From: Antedon mediterranea
Lineage: Eukaryota > Echinodermata > Crinoidea > Comatulida > Antedonidae
Direction of reading: 5' to 3'
Assembly (NCBI RefSeq): GCF_964355755.1
Contig: NC_092678.1
Location: 23,416,365 to 23,480,364, forward strand
DNA length: 64,000 nt
A program made the position numbers and the translations under genes. A model generated the notes under the pieces. The model saw only the letters and a list, made by a program, of their open reading frames with translations, was not told the DNA's origin and did not search any database. Below are positions 1-19,400 of the stretch, in pieces; position 1 is the first letter of the stretch; the number at the start of each line of letters is the position of its first letter.

Positions 1-396
1 CTTGTTGTCTCTTTTTTTGGGATCCTATATGTGACAAGAAACACAGGGTTCCCAATAATGGTCTTTAAAATGTCTTAATTATATTTTGCCATTATTGAAA
101 TTAATAAATGTTCTTGAAATGAAAAAAACAACCCAAAAAACTGTCCTTTACATTCTGCGCTTAGTAGTTTTGTTTTGATTATATACAAAAAATACTGTAT
201 TACATTAAAAAACATATCTTTTACTGTCAAAAATATGAAGTGGAAAATTTAAAATTGTTGAATTTTTCACATTTACTTCATACAATCAATAATCATCAAA
301 TTGGCATTGTGGGAAATAAGTCGAAAAGTTCGAGCATGGAATGCACACCCTAAAAATATGATTATTGGAATTTACAAGTATAAGTTTTTACTTTAG
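1..396. other. NAMPT intron, partial
   Basis: AT-rich sequence with no recognisable coding exon. It ends in a pyrimidine-rich stretch and an AG at 395-396 that serves as acceptor for the first visible NAMPT exon. The exons for the first third of the protein must lie left of the window. Confidence 0.7.
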
Positions 397-3423
<3,027 letters not shown>

Positions 3424-3936
3424 GTATGCAGACTAAAGTCACCTTGTAAAAATGGAGTGTAAATATTCACAGTATCCTAAGTTTATTCAGATATAAATAA
3501 TGGTTTATTATTTATAAAAACAAAGGACCATTGTTTTGAAAAGCTGATTTTTGATTGGCCAAAAGTTGTTTGTATCTAGTTGGTACATTTATACAGTACT
3601 GGTTTATTATGTGTATATAAGCTTTCTGATTGGCCAACATTTACTTTCAGTTTCTTTGATTGGTTAATTGTTGCTTTCAATTTCTTTTGAAAATTCTGAT
3701 TGGCTGTTACTTTCAATTTGTTAATTGTTACGTATAAATGGGATTGGCTGAATGTTTATACAGTAGTAAAGAAAAGATTGGTGTTTATGTAGGAACTTGA
3801 TTAATTTATAGTTCAAATTATAAGTTTTTTTTTAAATATTTACATAATTAGCATTTTATTTTATATGGTGTTCCCTCTTTCATTTTCAAATTACAATAAG
3901 AACCTCAGATTAATTTGTTTAAATGTTTTTATATTA

Positions 3937-4080
3937 GCTAGTGCTAATTTTTCTGGCTGTTTTACTTTATCGTTTTGATTTCCATTGAGATCCAGCCACT
4001 GATACCCACAGTATTGTCAGTCTTTCAGTGCTTATTTTATTTTGTATCTTCATTGAGATACTCACAGAATGTCATTGCCT
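3937..4080. repeat. Dispersed repeat D, copy 1
   Basis: About 140 bp sharing blocks such as gctaatttttctggct, tttattttgtatcttcattg(a) and a 'ctgataccc...ttgtca' segment with copies at 36156-36283 and 58916-59060. No coding capacity, no clear terminal repeats. Confidence 0.65.
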
Positions 4081-4152
4081 TGGATTTATATTAAGAAACT
4101 CCATTATAGTAACTGTTATTATTTGATATTTTTTTATACTTGTTTAGAAGAA

Positions 4153-4158
4153 AATAAA
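4153..4158 (+). terminator. Candidate NAMPT poly(A) signal
   Basis: AATAAA 730 bp after the NAMPT stop. Other AATAAA or near matches occur further down, so which is used cannot be decided from sequence. Confidence 0.4.
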
Positions 4159-4604
4159 TATTGATTTGAGTCTGGTCAACATACTATTTTAGAAGGATGA
4201 CCTGAATGTTGTCCCAAAAATATTTTTATTTGTTAGATACAATACAATTTCTGTAAGTAATCGGATTATGTATAAAATATTCATGTACATATGTTTTATA
4301 ATTGAGCAATAATTTAGAAGATGTGTGTTTAATTACCAAAATATTTAAATGTTGCATTGTCAACAATTAAATATAACATATCGTTGATTTATTTTTTTTT
4401 TATTGTAAAAATTATTTGGATGGAATAATTAATTTTTAAGATTGCGCCAGAAGAATATTAAAAATTTATGTTGTGAAAATTAAATTAGTAAAGGAATTTT
4501 TGGATTGTATCCAACAGTGGCAATCAAATGATATACTTTGGAAATAAATTAAAAATTAATTAATAAATTAATTTAAAAAATAGTTTTTTTTATACTGTTA
4601 CAGT

Positions 4605-4910
4605 AAGTTATTTGTAATAATGAATGTTTGAGACTGCATCCAGGCAATATAATTATAATTATTATGTTAAATTCAATTACTATTTTAGAGAAAGTTAAAA
4701 GTCCTTTTCGGTCTTATAGAAAAATAAATAAGACCATTACAGTAAGTTATTATTTGGATGTAATTGTAATAATGAATATTTTAATCTCGCATTCAAACAA
4801 TATATATTGTGAAAATTCAATTACTATTTTGGCAAAAGTTAAAGTCCAGGTCGGTCTTCTTATAGAAAAAAAAGACAAACCGAACTGGACTTTAACTTTC
4901 TCCAAAATTG
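4605..4910. repeat. Diverged tandem duplication ending in a hairpin
   Basis: The order 'acagtaagttatt, taataatgaat, ttcaattactatttt, aaagttaaa(a)gtcc, cggtctt' occurs twice, about 4600-4715 and 4737-4865. The second copy continues into an inverted repeat whose arms start AAAGTTAAAGTCCAG and end with its complement near 4905. Confidence 0.7.
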
Positions 4911-5437
4911 CAAATGGTTTGGAGTTTATCCAAATTCAAATAATAATATACTTGCACAATACAGTGATGTTTTAATGTTTATATTTAGTAGGATTAAAAA
5001 TATATACTTTGTGATAATAAATTTGTTTTCTGTTTTTTATCTTGTTTTTTTTTACAGATGATCACGAACAGTTTGTGTGTACTATGATACAAAGACCTTA
5101 CAGATATCAATCATTTTTTGTGGTCTGTTTTGTTGCGCAATGCTCATCAAACATTTTATCTTAATTATGTAATCAAAATTACCCCATCCCCCAACATCTA
5201 TATAGTATTTATAGTATTGTACAGTAAGAAATGGTCATATAAGCTTTTAAGCTTGTTAACCGACCCATTATTATCAAAGCAAGTAAATTGTACAAACATT
5301 CAAAGTTTAGTGTTTATTACATGGATAACTAGCATGTATCCCCATTCTACAACACTACACATACAAAATAATGTTAAAGTGCAAGAAACACAAATTAAGT
5401 GACTTAACAGTATTATGTAAACAGGTTTTAACAGAAT

Positions 5438-5586
5438 TAAACTCTTTTCCACACTATCAAACATTATGTGAAATGTGATGTGCCAATATATGGACATTAT
5501 GATGTCATATCACTACCATATTTGGGCACATCACTCCCATATTTGGGCATAGCACTCCTAGTTTGATAGTGTAGACAGAGCTTTAT
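5438..5586. mobile_element. MITE family A copy
   Basis: Left end ttaaactcttttccacactatc, internal atggacattatgatgtcat, right end gtttgatagtgtagacagag followed by cttta. Intergenic between NAMPT and PSMA5. Confidence 0.85.
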
Positions 5587-6108
5587 AGATTGGGTGCTAC
5601 CTAGTGAGATCAAATTCTTTCATATCATTTTTCATATTCTTGCTAAATATAAAAATAAGGGAACGATGGTGCTGTAAATTTATTGAATTTTGTGTGAAAG
5701 AAAGTGATTTTGAACCGTTCAAAAAACAGTCTCTGTATAAATTAAAATATAGAAAGTGATTGCAAAACGAATTAATGAACAGGGCATTTACTGACCTTGA
5801 GGTCGTTTGATGTGACACAGTGACCGACATGCAATCTGTCCTGTGATTGGTTAACCTGCTATTAATAATTTCTAGTCGTGGACACTGAAGAAGCCTAATG
5901 AAATAATTATACCATTGTCAATATATTAAAGTACAAGTTTCTTAATAGAATTATTTAAGTGTACTTATATTTTACCAGATATTGTTGGCTTCTTACAAAT
6001 ACAGAAACAATGCAATTTCAGACTAAATTGTGATTACACGCAATAAAAAAAAAGTTCAGAATTCTTTTAAAGATGTACACAAGTTGATTTCAGTTCAATT
6101 GTTAATTT

Positions 6109-9481
<3,373 letters not shown>

Positions 9482-10495
9482 CCTGGACAATTTGAAATCT
9501 AAAAAGTAATAATAGTTGATAATTACATAATTTATTTTAATTTGTGTGTTGTTTGAATATTCTGTCTCAATGCAGTATTATCCATTCCTAGCGCTTTCTT
9601 TTAAAATAAAAAAAATGTCAAATATATCATTCAATTCCCACTAATCTAATATACAGTCTACCCGGGCTTAAATACTTAATTAGCTTTAGCTATATACTCT
9701 TATAGTAGGCCTGTTTTTGTATGATATACAAATGTACTGAGACCACACACAACAGAGGGCAGTCTTCAGTTTTTCACATTAAAAAAGTAAAATGTTTAAA
9801 ACGTACAATTAAATAATATCACAATAAAACATTAAATATAATTTTAGAATATACTTGATAAGCGGCGGGCGTAGATTAGTATGACCCTCCTAGCTAGGCA
9901 TCTTATACCGGCCTAGACTAGGCCCGACTGCGACAGTCTCCGGCCGGCCACAAGTGTCGCACTCGTCGATCGAGTTGGATTGGGGGCTAGGCCTATAGGC
10001 CTAGTTACTATTACTTGTAAAATGCTTAACAAAATATTAGACCAACAAACATGTGAATCAGGATAGCTTCTGTATTGTTGTGCTAACCTAACATTTATTT
10101 AAATTAAAACCTTTGTTAATTAACTGTTATTTTAAGCGTGAAACTTACAACAAATTGGCTGAACGTGCAAAGTCACCGTGTGTTTTTGCTGAAAACCGTA
10201 CAGTATGGAACGCCGACACTGCCTTCTTATTTCTTTCCAAACTTGAAAGTGGAAGGACGTGCGATGGTCCCCTCGTGTTGTACCTCACAATATTTATTAT
10301 ATCTTTGCTAGTCATATATAAACGCGCATTTCATTCAAAATATAAAAACTTATTGGCGAATTTATTTCAATGTTATAATAACTAGACCTGAGGTTCGGAA
10401 TGTGGAGAATTAAAACTTATTAATTTATTTCTAAGTTATTATACCGATCGCGACATCTTTTATCGGCGGTACACAAGACTCATTGTATATCAGGT
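9482..10495. other. PSMA5 5' UTR/promoter region
   Basis: The stretch holds a CpG- and GGCCTA-rich block at about 9860-9990 and a possible non-coding first PSMA5 exon (reverse strand, donor GTAAGT at 10148, exon upstream of it to about 10290). The 90-codon + strand frame at 10113-10385 has no recognisable domain and overlaps this putative exon. The region ends at the SLC6 stop codon. Confidence 0.5.
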
Positions 10496-13400
10496 CTATT
10501 TCTTCTTCCCTTGCAACTCAATTGAGTGTTCATTTTGTGATATCGGTAAATGGTCGTGGTATTGTCGCAGGTTCGGAGTACTCAATTTCTTCAAACGCTG
10601 GAAAACAAAGTAAAAAGAGTGTACCAATTTATACAATAATGTATCGATCATAAGCCATATTTCTAGTAGATATTTTATAGCGTTGGCTATAGAAATGTAT
10701 CTATCTATTTTAAAATGTCTATGAATAAAATTCTCTCAATTCAAATAAGCACACATCAAAACCCCTATAAGGAATACACATTGAGGACCAAACAAGGTAT
10801 TCACTTAGGCGGGAGTGTAAGAGGAGTAGGTGCAGGCAGGGTGATCTTCCTTAGTGTAGTAGTACAGTTGGCCAGTGTTGAAAAGCTATCCTTCGTTCGT
10901 ATTGTTCGTTTCACCTACAGGTTTAAAATGGCCGTATCCTCAATAGGAATGTCCCGAAGGATTGTGCTTCTATAAGACTGTTTTCGACAGCGTTTTTTCA
11001 GCTAAATAATACATCGTTCACATAAATGTATAGGCCTAGGCCTACTACTGAAATTTAAACTGTACTCTTACCTCTCTGAATGAACCCTGTGTCGTAGCTA
11101 CTGAAAATACGACCCATGCAGGAATACAGATCATGGATGACGTAGCGATTAACAAACCCAGAGCCACACCCCAGGGAGGGTAAACGTAGTCTTCGTAAAC
11201 AAGCGGTGTCCACGTCACCACACTGAAGATCCAGATAGTCTACAAACGGACCATATATCATTTAATGCACACTAATAGGAGGCCTATGTACATTATAAAT
11301 GCCATTAAAGTTATTAAAACGAAGATAATAAGAGTTATGCCTATTTGACTGGTCGACGGATATCTAACTTAGGCTGGTGAGTGGAGATCTGCTAAAGTTG
11401 GACAACCGGCTTCTACTGCTTGTCACACGTGACAATGAAGATGTTTAAAGAAGAGCGGGGAGGGGGCGGGATGGGGAGAGTATGGAGAATTAAATAGAAA
11501 GGGAAAGATGAATGAACTTTGAACATCTATGGTAAACGTACCAGGCTAATAGCTGGTGTTATTATCTTCCAACACCATTTGAAAATGACCAGAGGTCGAT
11601 AACCAATCATCCTCTCCAAGTCATTATACAACCGCTCTCCTCCTAAAAGAAAATAACAATAATAATAACGATAACGACGATAATCATTTTAGGTGTCAAC
11701 TTGAATTATAGTGTCCTATCTTTTGCATTATAAGTGTTTAATTTAGGGAGGTGAAGGGTGGGGGGGGGGGCAGGCCGGGTGACCCCTCTTCCCATTGAAT
11801 CCGCACATGATATAACTTGCCGTTTAAGATTGCAATATTAAACAATTGCTTACATCGGAGTAGAGTATTATGCCGTTTTCAGAATTATACTGTCACGGGA
11901 TTTCCGTTATTGTGACATGGCTTCGTTTAGGCCTATACGCTTCAATAAAATACAATAATACATATAAAGAAATCATTGTTGATAATTCACAATTATACCA
12001 ATAATACCTTATTTAGTTTAGTGTACATGTTCCTTTGGAATTGAATCCGTCATTCGACCAGAACACGTAATTATACATTTCCCGACGTTGTACCAGAGAG
12101 AACATAACAAAACCTGAACCCTGCGACGGTTAGTGTGTAGGCCTACAGGCGAAACTGAACTCCATAATATTGTATTGAACCAGAACGCAGAAGCAGGTAA
12201 AACATATATATAAGAAACATAGGCCCTATCTCAACAAATGAATAGGTTTAGGCCTACTGTTAAAATTGTTATTCTTATTACATAAATTACTAAAGTATAA
12301 CAAAAATCAGGAAAAACATATATATCTCATGAAATGGTCAAATACAGAATTTGGCAAAATTCAGCTAAAAAATGTAAGACTCTTTCCAGTAGTTAGGTAG
12401 TACTGATTTCGTGACTTCATGCCCACCACCAGGAAATGAAACGTTGTTTCAATGAAATAGAATAATTCAAGTTATTAATACGTATATAATACTGTCAACA
12501 ACGTAGGCCTACTTGTTGTCGACAGTATATATTCCTACACAATTTATTTAGCACAAATTAATTAATAAAGTAGGGTCTACCCAGGTTCAATTTCAGTTTT
12601 TGTTGCAAACGGATCTTCTCTTGAAATACTCAAGGTGAAGACTATTAGGCCTACACTAATTTTCCGACGCTTTAACAGATACAAGAAAGGAACTTTGTAT
12701 TGAAAGTAAACCCTGGTAGATGTTACGGTTCAGTGTACAGCATCCATTTTGGAAACTAGTCCTTTGTTATTGAACACAACCCTTTTTGAATAAGTAGCCT
12801 ACCATTATTGTTCACAAACAACAACTGGTAAAGAATAAATCAGTACAGTACAGAAAACATTGGCAGACAGTGTCTTAAAGTTCACCAAGGTTTGCTAAAA
12901 GTTCTTGCCCACTAATAAACGTAGCCTACAACGCGCAGCTGATCGAACTTCAATCAGCAAAATATGAAGAAAATTATAGTTAAACTGGATTTAGACTTAT
13001 ACAATTGATTCCTGGTCCATCTGAGTTCCTGTCGTCGTGGACAGACGAAACATTGGTGGCATCACCCGATCGACATGAAGGGCCCTTATTTATAGGAAGA
13101 TAAAAGTCTACTTTGCTTTGCGACGATTACCACATTTATTATCCTAATATTTTCTTTTTTCCTTTATAGTATTAGTGTTGCTGTCATCTTTGATATTAAA
13201 TACTACACTCATAATACAAGAATAGAAAAAAATGGAAGAAAAGTTCAGTGTCTTGAAACGTGATCTAAGTAGATGCTACGACGGTGACAAGTACATTCGG
13301 TTAAAATGCATCCTATTTGATCAATTACCTACGGGTGCCATTGCAAATCCAGATTTTATCGCACACGATCTATTTAATAAACTCCAAGACAAAGGTCTAA

Positions 13401-16400
13401 TCTCACCTACTAATATTAACTTGCTATTAGAAATTACAGAACTGATTGAAGTGAGGGGTGCTAAAGATCTTGTTATAGAGTACATGGATGACAATCAGGT
13501 GCAGAAAACAGTGGATGAACCAAAGTTGTCATCTTATCGCAAGCGATTGTTTAAAGCTATGGAAAATGTCAGTCAAGGTGAATTGCGAAGTATTATTGCT
13601 TTTTACGAAATACAACAATTTAGCTACAAAAATATTTGGGATGTAGTGCTTCATTTGGAGAATACCTTACATCTCGCAGATGAACGAGATAAAATACGAA
13701 ATTTAGCAGGCTGTCTCAATCAAAGAGGAAAAGACATTCTACTTGGTAATGATGGTATGTATTTTATAATTTCTAAAATCTCTAAACGAAATATTGCAAA
13801 TTAAACGATATGGCCTCCTTGTTCTAAAAATGTAATAATCCCCATAATGCTAAATTAAAAAAATGTAAGTTTCATGTCTTTATTCATTATTGATTTCTAC
13901 CTTGAAGTGTCAAATCAAGGTAATAACAACTCTTAATAAACGTATCCAGTAATCTATCTATTATGAAAAATAAACAAATTTTGAGTGTCGACATTTTGCA
14001 AGTAGTATGGCGAGTAGTTTTATTAGCCAATTTCCTCAATCAATAATTTGTTTTCAATAATATGATCATTCTATACTATTAATTCATGTTTTTTGTAATC
14101 TAAATTACAGGTTCCATAAGGGAAGAATTTAGTATCTTAAAAGAAAAACTAAGTACATACTTTGACGGCATCAATTACCATAAGTTAAGATTCATCTTGT
14201 TTTATCATGTATGTCTGGGTGACCTTACATGTCCACATTTGATCGCACACGATTTATTCAATATACTCGAAGAGCAAGGTATTATCTCACCTACTGATAT
14301 AAACTTATTATTAGAAATTACGAAACTATTCGGAATGAAGGATGCTGAAGATCTTATTAATATGTACATGAATGACAATGATATACTGGACGGACCAGGG
14401 AGTTGCTTCATGTACAGACCAATATCGTCATCTCATCGCAAGCGATTGTTTAAAGCAATTGAACAAGTTAATCCAGGTGAATTGCAACGTATTATTGCTT
14501 TTTACGAATTACAACGATATAACTACACAAATATTTGGGATGTAGTTTTTCGTCTGGAGTGTGATTTACTCGTAGACGACAACTACAAAAGCCTACAACA
14601 ATTTGCAAACTGTCTCAATCAAACCGCAAAAGACATTCTACTTGGTAATGGTATGTATTTTATTCTTTATCTCTTTAACAGAAATATTGCAAATTAAACG
14701 ATACTTTGTTCTAAAAATATAACACCCAAAATGCTAAATAATTTTTTTAATAGTTTCACGTCATTATGCCTATTCACAAATCTAATATATAAACTTTCAC
14801 GTATCCAAGCCATCAATTATTTTTTTAAATAAAAATTCCGATATTGTTGCCAGCATTTTAGCCAATTTTTCTCAATCAATAATATAATTTTGTTTCTATT
14901 GATTTTATACAATTAACATGTGGGACAGAATGAATAGAATAACACAAACAAATTTAGGAATACCAACAGGTTAATTCATCTTGAACATAAAATTAAATAA
15001 AAATGTTAAAAAACAAATGTTTTTGAAACAGATAGAAAAGTAATTTAATTACGATAATCTTTGTATCGTCGATTTAGTATCAATATCATATATTTATATT
15101 TAAACAAATACTACTATCCTAGTACGTTTCGTATTGTTACTGTGTGCAAGGATTTTTGCGCACTTTCAATTTGAGCAAGAAATTGCGTAAAGATTTCCTT
15201 GCGCGTTGAAATCTAATATTCAAATCGCGTATTAACGTAATTACATGCTCATACTTCATATATTTATTACTTTATACTGGAACCAATGAATGAATGATTT
15301 TATATTTCTTTTGCGTTGTGTTTGTTTAATTTGTTGATTTGTATTATATTTTGTAAAATGTATCTTTTGCCTGAATAAATAATAATAATAATAATAATAA
15401 TAGTATTAAATGAATAGAAAAACATAATTATCAATATCACAACCAAAAGGGCGACATTATTAGTATCATATTTCTTTCATTACGATTTATTTTTTACATT
15501 TGTAAAAGAGAACTTGATATGAATTAAGTTATTAAAAACAAAAAAAATTGTTATTAGCCTGAAATAGAAAGTGTTAATCACGGATTTACCTGTATAAGGT
15601 ACATCATGTAAATTAGTTAAATTAAAAAAGGTCATATTATTTATTTAAATAAAAAAAAAAGAAAGTTATTAATTAGTCTAAATTATTTAATTTTTAAGAT
15701 TTCCATGGGGTTTACAATTTAGTTTCTTGAAAATATATTACATTTTTTTTCTCAGCAGATAGGCAATTAGGGGAAGAACCGGAAGAACCGGAAGAACCGG
15801 AAGAACCGGAAGAACCGGAAGTACCGTTGTCACCGTTGGATCAGTTAGGCGCACGGAGAATAGGCCTACAAGGTATGCTACCAATATTCAGTAGGACAGA
15901 ATCCAACTGATAACAAAACAATGATATAAAAAAACATTTCAAAATTTAGTGTTTAAAAATAGTTCCAATAATCCTAGTTTATACAGGCCTATTATCAAAT
16001 CTATATACAAATATATAAATTAGAAAAAAAGGTGGGACACTCTAATTAAAAAAAACATGAATATAGCTTCATCAATGAACTTGTATAGACCTAATATTCC
16101 CACCAACATTAGTAGTTGTAGTAACATTATTAGAAAATCCCACTGTCTCTATCTACAGATGTGGAATGGAACTACTGGGAAAAAATGATCGTTGTTGCAG
16201 CTGGCCTGGTATATTTGTTGAACAATTTGTATTATCTTTTGGTAAATATAGGTGAGTCACTATTGGGAAGAATATGTTGTACCGTCGTATAAACATTGGT
16301 CAGCATCATTTTATTAGTTTGAACACAACTGTGACTGGTATGCTGGGCTTATACTCTCCTAAATGTAATTTACGATCCAATAATAAGTTGCTTTTATTTC

Positions 16401-19400
16401 AACCGAAATCTTATCACTCTTGCTTTTTCTATTAATATTATATTATATTATATTACTACGATACTATGCTCTCGGGAGCAGTGGCCAAGTTCTACTAATA
16501 AATCCTACATTTAAGCGTGACCAACACACGGCACACTTTATAAATGATGCAACAAATATCAAATATAGGCCTAGATTACTAGTACTAGGCCTACACTATA
16601 TTTGCAAATTACGGTATGCTATTGTTAGTAGTTACTGAAATGATATGTGGAATGTGGTTGCTTATTATAAATTTAAATTTATTTTAATTTAGTACCAATA
16701 ATTCGAAGAAACTGGAAATCTTTATGTAGGCCTATACCAATATGTACCGGTAAGTGTTAATAATGAACTAATGATTATTTTCAATGAAATCACTATTAAT
16801 CAAAATTATTTATTACGTGTTCTTCTATTAAACTTAAACCTACCATTTTGGACTCCAACAGCGTTGTTAATTTTGTTTCTTTCTTAATAGTTTTAGCAGT
16901 ACTGGTCGGTGCAATCATCATTATACTTATGCCTAACATGATATCGTCATATCCTCCGTCTCACTATTTTGAAAATGGTTATGGTAGGTCACTATTTTTT
17001 CATTATTTCTTCTGTGAGATTTCTAATGTAATATATTATGTTTAATGTTATACACAGGGGTTTTAATTCTTATAATTTTGACGTAGGCCTAACATTATCA
17101 AAATAATAAAAAGTGGTTCAGAATTGGGATCATGATGTCCAAAATGTAATTATCTACTGTCTGTTGTTAAATGTGGTAAAGACCCGTCTTTAATTTTTCA
17201 CGATAACCTGCTAAAAGACAGACACACATACAAACAAATAACACAGACAGAAATATATAACCACCTTGGTTGAGGTAATTAATACATATACAATTTATTC
17301 TTTTCAGACACAACAGAATATGGTGAAATGATCGAACAAAGGTTTCAAACCATGAATGCTGCTCTCAGTAGATGCTATGAGGGTGAACGATATTATTGGT
17401 TAAGATTTTGTCTAATTGATTATTTAAGTGTTGGTGATACTACAGATGCTATTGGAAATGACTTGTTTAATGCACTTGAATTAAAGGGCTTAATCACACC
17501 TACTGATGTAAACCTGTTGTTAGAGATTACGAAGCTAACAGAAGTGAAGTCTGCCGAAGATCTTATAAGAGGATATATGAAGGACAACAAACTTCAAAAT
17601 TATGATGGCACAATGTTGTCAGATGATCGGAAACGACTGTTTAAAGCCATGAGACAAGTTCATAAAGATGAATTAAAACGTTTGATTTCTAACTACAAAC
17701 TAAAACATCTTAACTTACAAAATATTTGGGATGTCGTTTTTAGACTAGAAATTGAAGAACTAGTCAAGGGTCCAAACAGAATTAAGAACATTCATGAAAA
17801 ACTGATTGGTAATTATTAGGGCATCAAATTATTATTCATTCTCAAAATATTTTAAATTGTATACAACACGAAAAAGCGTTTCACGTAGATTTTAGGTAAT
17901 TCTCTTAAATCATAATTATTAGTGGCGATAATTTGAACTTCAGATGAAAAAAAGGGTGGAATAAAATATTTACATGATATTGGATAAACTATATGAAATT
18001 TCATCTAAATTGTGTGAAAGTGTGAATAGGCCCAAGTATATATCACGCGGACCACATGAACATACATTAAGTTAGGAAATACGTTTTTTTTATTTCTTAT
18101 GATTGACGAACACTTGGTATACTGTAGGCGCGGTTTATAGATCAAACCTTTCGAAACCTTAGTTCTCTGGCTAAATAATAACTGGCTAGAGACTTTCCTA
18201 AGTTTCAATAACTGTATTGACGCAATGGTAAACGAATACATGGAACGAAACCATTTCAAAATCTTGCATATTATACAAATTTGGATTGGTTAAATGTCTC
18301 CATAGGGAGGGCGTACAACTTCTCCACTCTTGACTAATAACTCATAGTCTTTATTTTAATAATTGTTCAAGAGAAAATTTAACTTAAATGATATAAATAA
18401 TAATAATTATCAGTTTAAGAAAGTTATTTGTTTCAATTTGTTTAAATACATTATTTATTACTGAAATACGTTTGGTTATTTATTTGTTTTATGAGCAAAG
18501 TTTTTTTTAAACCAATAGCCAACTTGGTATGAATTACATTCAATGGGCCTGTACATTTGACAGTGTTTTAAATACAAATAAACATGTACTGAAAACAATA
18601 AGGCAATAATCCCATTATTTGTTTTGTTTAAAAGAATCAAATATAAATATATCCGTTTCAGATTAATTTCATAAAGATATAATTGAAACGATCGATTCTG
18701 TACTCCAACAGCAGAAGGAGAACACACAATATCATAATGATAGAAATAGAAACATTTAGCTATTTAACTAAGTATATAATTGTTAATATATATTATGTAT
18801 GCCTATAATTCGTGCTTTTGTTAATATATATTATGTATGCCTATAATTCGTGCTTTTGTTTCGACCTTCCTTGATATCACATTATATTGTTTTTTAATAT
18901 AGGATAGGCCAGACCTATCTGTATATACTTAAAGTAAGTTTCAAAACTCTTTTTTACTTGCATTTTTTTATTCATACGTGTGAACAAACTGTTATATTTA
19001 TTTTTTAAACATTTAGGCCTATTTTCACTAAAATGTTTAAGGTCTACTGGAAAATAACACTTGACAGCTCTTGTAATTTTGTTGTTCTCAGATTTTTTTT
19101 ATTGGTTTTAACTATAAAATAGCCTTACCATTGAATAAGAAACGGGTGTACTACACTTAAGATGGTAATGCTAGTATTGTATTATACAATTCAAACATAG
19201 ACCAATATTTAAATATGAAAATAAAATATTTTTAATGCAAGCATGATTACGATAGTTTGCTGTTATATGGTATTTGTCCACAACAAGCACTTTTATTGAG
19301 AAAGAATGTCATTGAAGAAGCGCAAAAACGATCCGGCGATACCACCACGTCACAAAATCACGTCTTTGGGTCATGTTGGTTAAGACCATCCAGAAATAAG

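Larger units (their letters stand above)
3424..6108. other. NAMPT 3' flank / NAMPT-PSMA5 convergent intergenic region
   Basis: No convincing gene. A first canonical AATAAA on the + strand downstream of the NAMPT stop is at 4153-4158. The region also holds a dispersed 140-bp repeat (3937-4080), a local tandem duplication with a strong hairpin (about 4600-4910) and a MITE (5438-5586). ORFs here are short, lack codon structure and match nothing I recognise. Confidence 0.6.

Noticed and set aside
10113-10385. 90-codon + strand frame with a hydrophobic segment
   Set aside because: No family similarity, AT-driven hydrophobic tail, and it overlaps a probable PSMA5 5' UTR exon on the reverse strand.
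16861-16890. Acceptor at 16860 (tccaacag) for DED-gene exon 6
   Set aside because: In the required phase it meets a stop within nine codons; the acceptor at 16890 keeps the frame open.
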